Part shown: piece by piece, positions 34,616 to 36,219 of the stretch
Layout of the letters: every line of letters starts with the position of its first letter
Numbering within the stretch: position 1 is the stretch's first letter
Assembly: GCA_035268685.1 (NCBI GenBank)
Contig: DATFKK010000159.1
Span: forward strand, 1 to 36,219
DNA: 36,219 nucleotides
Source: Candidatus Krumholzibacteriia bacterium
GTDB lineage: Bacteria > Krumholzibacteriota > Krumholzibacteriia > JAJRXK01
Reading direction: 5' to 3'
The notes under the pieces: generated by a model
What the model was told of the DNA's origin: nothing
Database searches by the model: none
Seen by the model: the letters and a program-made list of their open reading frames with translations, nothing else
Made by a program: the position numbers and the translations under genes

Positions 34616-35353
34616 ATGAACGCCGAACCACCCGACTGGTCGCGCGAAGCGATCTGCCTGCGTCGCGAGTCGAGCGACGGCGAGTCGCTCGCCGCCGAAC
34701 TGTATCGGCGCACCTGCCGCGTCGATTTCGACCAACCCGGCGTCTGTGTCGTGGCACTCGGTCCGGCCATCGATTCCGTCGGCTGCCGCAGGCTGATGGT
34801 CGACCTGAAGCGCGCGATGGCCCGGATCCACGAAGCGACCACCGGCAGGACACTGGTCTACCTGTCCGCCACCCGCTTCGACCAGCAGGAGACGACACGA
34901 CCGCACCTCGACGGCGGACCGGAGGAGTGCCTCCTCATGCTGGGCTACGAGCCCACCGCGATCGAGTCCGAACTCGAGATCTTCGACTACGCCCGGTGCG
35001 CCTTCGATCACGGTCTCTCACCACAGGAATTCATGGCCTCCCACAACCCGATGTTCGAGGCCGGCCAGGAGATCCTGCGCCCGTATGCGATGCGCGTGCC
35101 CTGCTTCTCGCGAACCGAGCATCGAATCGTCTGCATCAACAACTCCTCGGCCGCCTGGTCGGAATCGGAACCCGCCTGGCAGGGCGTTCTGCACACGGCG
35201 ACGATTCCGGCACCGGACGAATCGGAACGTCGTATCGTCGATTCCACGATGATCGCACCCGCACCGGTGGGGACACCGGACGCCGTCGACGACGGTGCGT
35301 TGGACGACTTCGTGACGACCTCCGTGGTGCGCCGACGCGGCGCGGGGGAATGA
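34616..35353 (+). CDS. Uncharacterised protein with HxD...H pattern (possible Fe(II) oxygenase)
   Basis: Soluble 245-aa protein, no signal peptide, no family I can name. It contains RPHLDGGPEECLLMLGYEP with H97-x-D99, and later RIVCINNSSAAW (170-181) and WQGVLHTATI with H193. An HxD followed about 95 residues on by His within beta-strands is the layout of 2-oxoglutarate/Fe(II) oxygenases, though a distal Arg is not certain. The middle (FDYARCAFDHGLSPQEFMASHNPMFEAG) is helical. The frame is open upstream behind the methyltransferase, but only the part from ATG 34616 looks like this protein. It is divergent from the methyltransferase. The oxygenase idea is tentative. Confidence 0.72.
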   Translation: MNAEPPDWSREAICLRRESSDGESLAAELYRRTCRVDFDQPGVCVVALGPAIDSVGCRRLMVDLKRAMARIHEATTGRTLVYLSATRFDQQETTRPHLDGGPEECLLMLGYEPTAIESELEIFDYARCAFDHGLSPQEFMASHNPMFEAGQEILRPYAMRVPCFSRTEHRIVCINNSSAAWSESEPAWQGVLHTATIPAPDESERRIVDSTMIAPAPVGTPDAVDDGALDDFVTTSVVRRRGAGE

Positions 35354-35530
35354 TTCCAGGGCCCGTTCGGAAGGCAAGGACGTCGCGCCGGATTCCTCGT
35401 CGGGGATGTTCCGCGGCGGAAGCGATCGTAGGTGCCGGTCCACCGTACACGGGACGACGTGTCGGGTTCTCCATCCGTCTTGCGCGTGGACAGCCACACC
35501 CATCCACGCCCGACCCACGGAGATCGCGCC

Positions 35531-36219
35531 ATGTACCGCTTCGCTCGTCCCTGGCTCTCGCTCCTCGTTCTGCTTCCCTGGATCGCCGGCTGCGGCGGCG
35601 ACGCGAACAGCCCGACGGATCCCGAGGTGCCACGCGAGTTGACCGTGACTCCCACGTCCGGCGTCTTCGGCACGCCGGTGGCGATAGAGGGTCTCGATCT
35701 GTCCACCGTCGACCCGGCCCTGGTCGAAGTTCGCTTCGGGGACCACCTCGCGGTCGCGCGGGCCCAGCCCGGATCGGGCACCGTGATCGCCGGCGTGCCG
35801 ATTCCGCTGGCCGAGGACGGAACCGTCGCCGCGTCCACCGACGAGGCCCTCGACGTCACGGTGACGGTCGACGGCGAGGTCGTCGCCATGCGCGAAGCCG
35901 CGTTCACGATCGAGGCCTTCGTCCCGGCGCCGGGCGCCGCGCAGGCCGTGGTCGCGTCCTTCGCGTCGATCGTCGACGATGTCGAGGCCGTCGCGTTGGC
36001 GTTGGCTCCGGATCCGAGCCTCGAGCACGGTTACGCACTGGCACTGCTCGGCGCGGCTCGTGAACTGCTCACCGGCGAGGCCGAAGGGTCCCTGGCGCCG
36101 CAGCTCTCCGCGTTGGCGAACGACGCTCCGGAAGCCCTCGCACTCGTCGACGGCATCCTCGCCGGATCCGGCGCTCTCGAACGCGTGCAAGTCGTCGCGA
36201 GTCGATTGGAAGGGATCTC
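35531..36219 (+). CDS. Lipoprotein with IPT/TIG-like N-terminal region, truncated by window end
   Basis: Partial gene running off the right edge; 229 complete codons without a stop. The signal peptide MYRFARPWLSLLVLLPWIAGC ends in the lipobox IAGC (Cys21). Residues about 33-120 (LTVTPTSGVFGTPVAIEGLDL ... VEVRFGDHLAVARAQPGSGTVIAGVP) look like an IPT/TIG immunoglobulin-like fold, common in surface proteins. From about 135 the sequence turns Ala/Leu/Glu-rich and helical. GGAG lies about 8 nt before ATG 35531. The 177 nt before it hold nothing I can identify. It is probably a cell-envelope or surface lipoprotein; the rest of the domain plan is outside the window. Confidence 0.85.
   Translation, partial: MYRFARPWLSLLVLLPWIAGCGGDANSPTDPEVPRELTVTPTSGVFGTPVAIEGLDLSTVDPALVEVRFGDHLAVARAQPGSGTVIAGVPIPLAEDGTVAASTDEALDVTVTVDGEVVAMREAAFTIEAFVPAPGAAQAVVASFASIVDDVEAVALALAPDPSLEHGYALALLGAARELLTGEAEGSLAPQLSALANDAPEALALVDGILAGSGALERVQVVASRLEGI

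Noticed and set aside
35018-36190. 390-codon minus-strand frame at the right end
   Set aside because: It overlaps both the HxD...H protein and the edge lipoprotein, whose plus-strand frames show a signal peptide, lipobox and ribosome sites.

Overview
The window is high-GC bacterial DNA (by eye close to 70% G+C), densely coded on both strands. There are 30 protein-coding genes I support as full length, one gene cut by the right edge, one decayed gene and one 22-codon small ORF. The left-edge gene begins at base 2 and looks complete. A secreted M28 peptidase ends in a FlgD-type 'PNPFNP ... VYDARGR ... GLYF' sorting/Ig-like tail. Together with the high GC and the many lipoproteins and secreted peptidases, this suggests an FCB-group candidate phylum such as Krumholzibacteriota or Eisenbacteria. 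That placement is inference; there is no rRNA in the window. I saw no tRNA, rRNA, CRISPR array, insertion sequence or prophage.

Layout. 1-2.0 kb (+): secreted M28-PDZ peptidase and a dienelactone-hydrolase-like enzyme. 2.0-7.0 kb (-): read in transcription order, a two-module M16 peptidase lipoprotein, a GT4 glycosyltransferase, a Bcp-type peroxiredoxin whose catalytic Cys codon is an in-frame TGA, and an NADPH-dependent FMN reductase. 7.2-7.8 kb (-): YigZ/IMPACT protein. 7.9-11.5 kb (+): a tight four-gene operon (GT4 glycosyltransferase, Gfo/Idh/MocA oxidoreductase, exported FG-GAP protein, polytopic membrane protein). 11.6-16.0 kb (-): M28-FlgD peptidase, a PDZ-membrane-GAF-PP2C phosphatase, then a 22-aa ORF with a perfect Shine-Dalgarno. 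16.1-20.9 kb (+): lipoprotein, valS and a RodZ-like protein. 20.9-22.6 kb (-): POT-family peptide transporter. 22.8-28.4 kb (+): uvrB-nadC-birA-coaX-rlmN, four of them joined by 4-nt start/stop overlaps. 28.7-32.6 kb (+): a stress block of hsp20, uspA, a CBS protein and groES-groEL. 32.7-33.6 kb: terminator, tandem 13-mers, three phased 26-bp palindromes and a truncated esterase-TPR gene. 33.7-36.2 kb: spermidine-synthase-like methyltransferase (-), an uncharacterised protein with an HxD...H pattern (+), and an edge-truncated lipoprotein (+).

The most notable element is the probable selenoprotein peroxiredoxin at 2641-3099 (-). An in-frame TGA stands exactly where the Bcp family has its peroxidatic Cys (TPG-U-T). 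The frame is intact on both sides. A perfect 7-bp hairpin with a GGGAC loop begins 15 nt after the TGA, as expected of a bacterial SECIS element. A conventional gene caller would split or miss this gene. Its stop codon lies 2 nt from the GTG start of the FMN reductase, whose Shine-Dalgarno is inside the peroxiredoxin gene, so the two are probably translationally coupled in a peroxide/flavin redox unit.

The chaperonin operon has a clear sigma70-type promoter. At its start point is a 9-9-9 inverted repeat resembling the HrcA/CIRCE operator but with a compensated core change. The repeat array downstream of groEL and an inverted repeat upstream of hsp20 share the core CTGACA/TGTCAG. I cannot assign a function to these.
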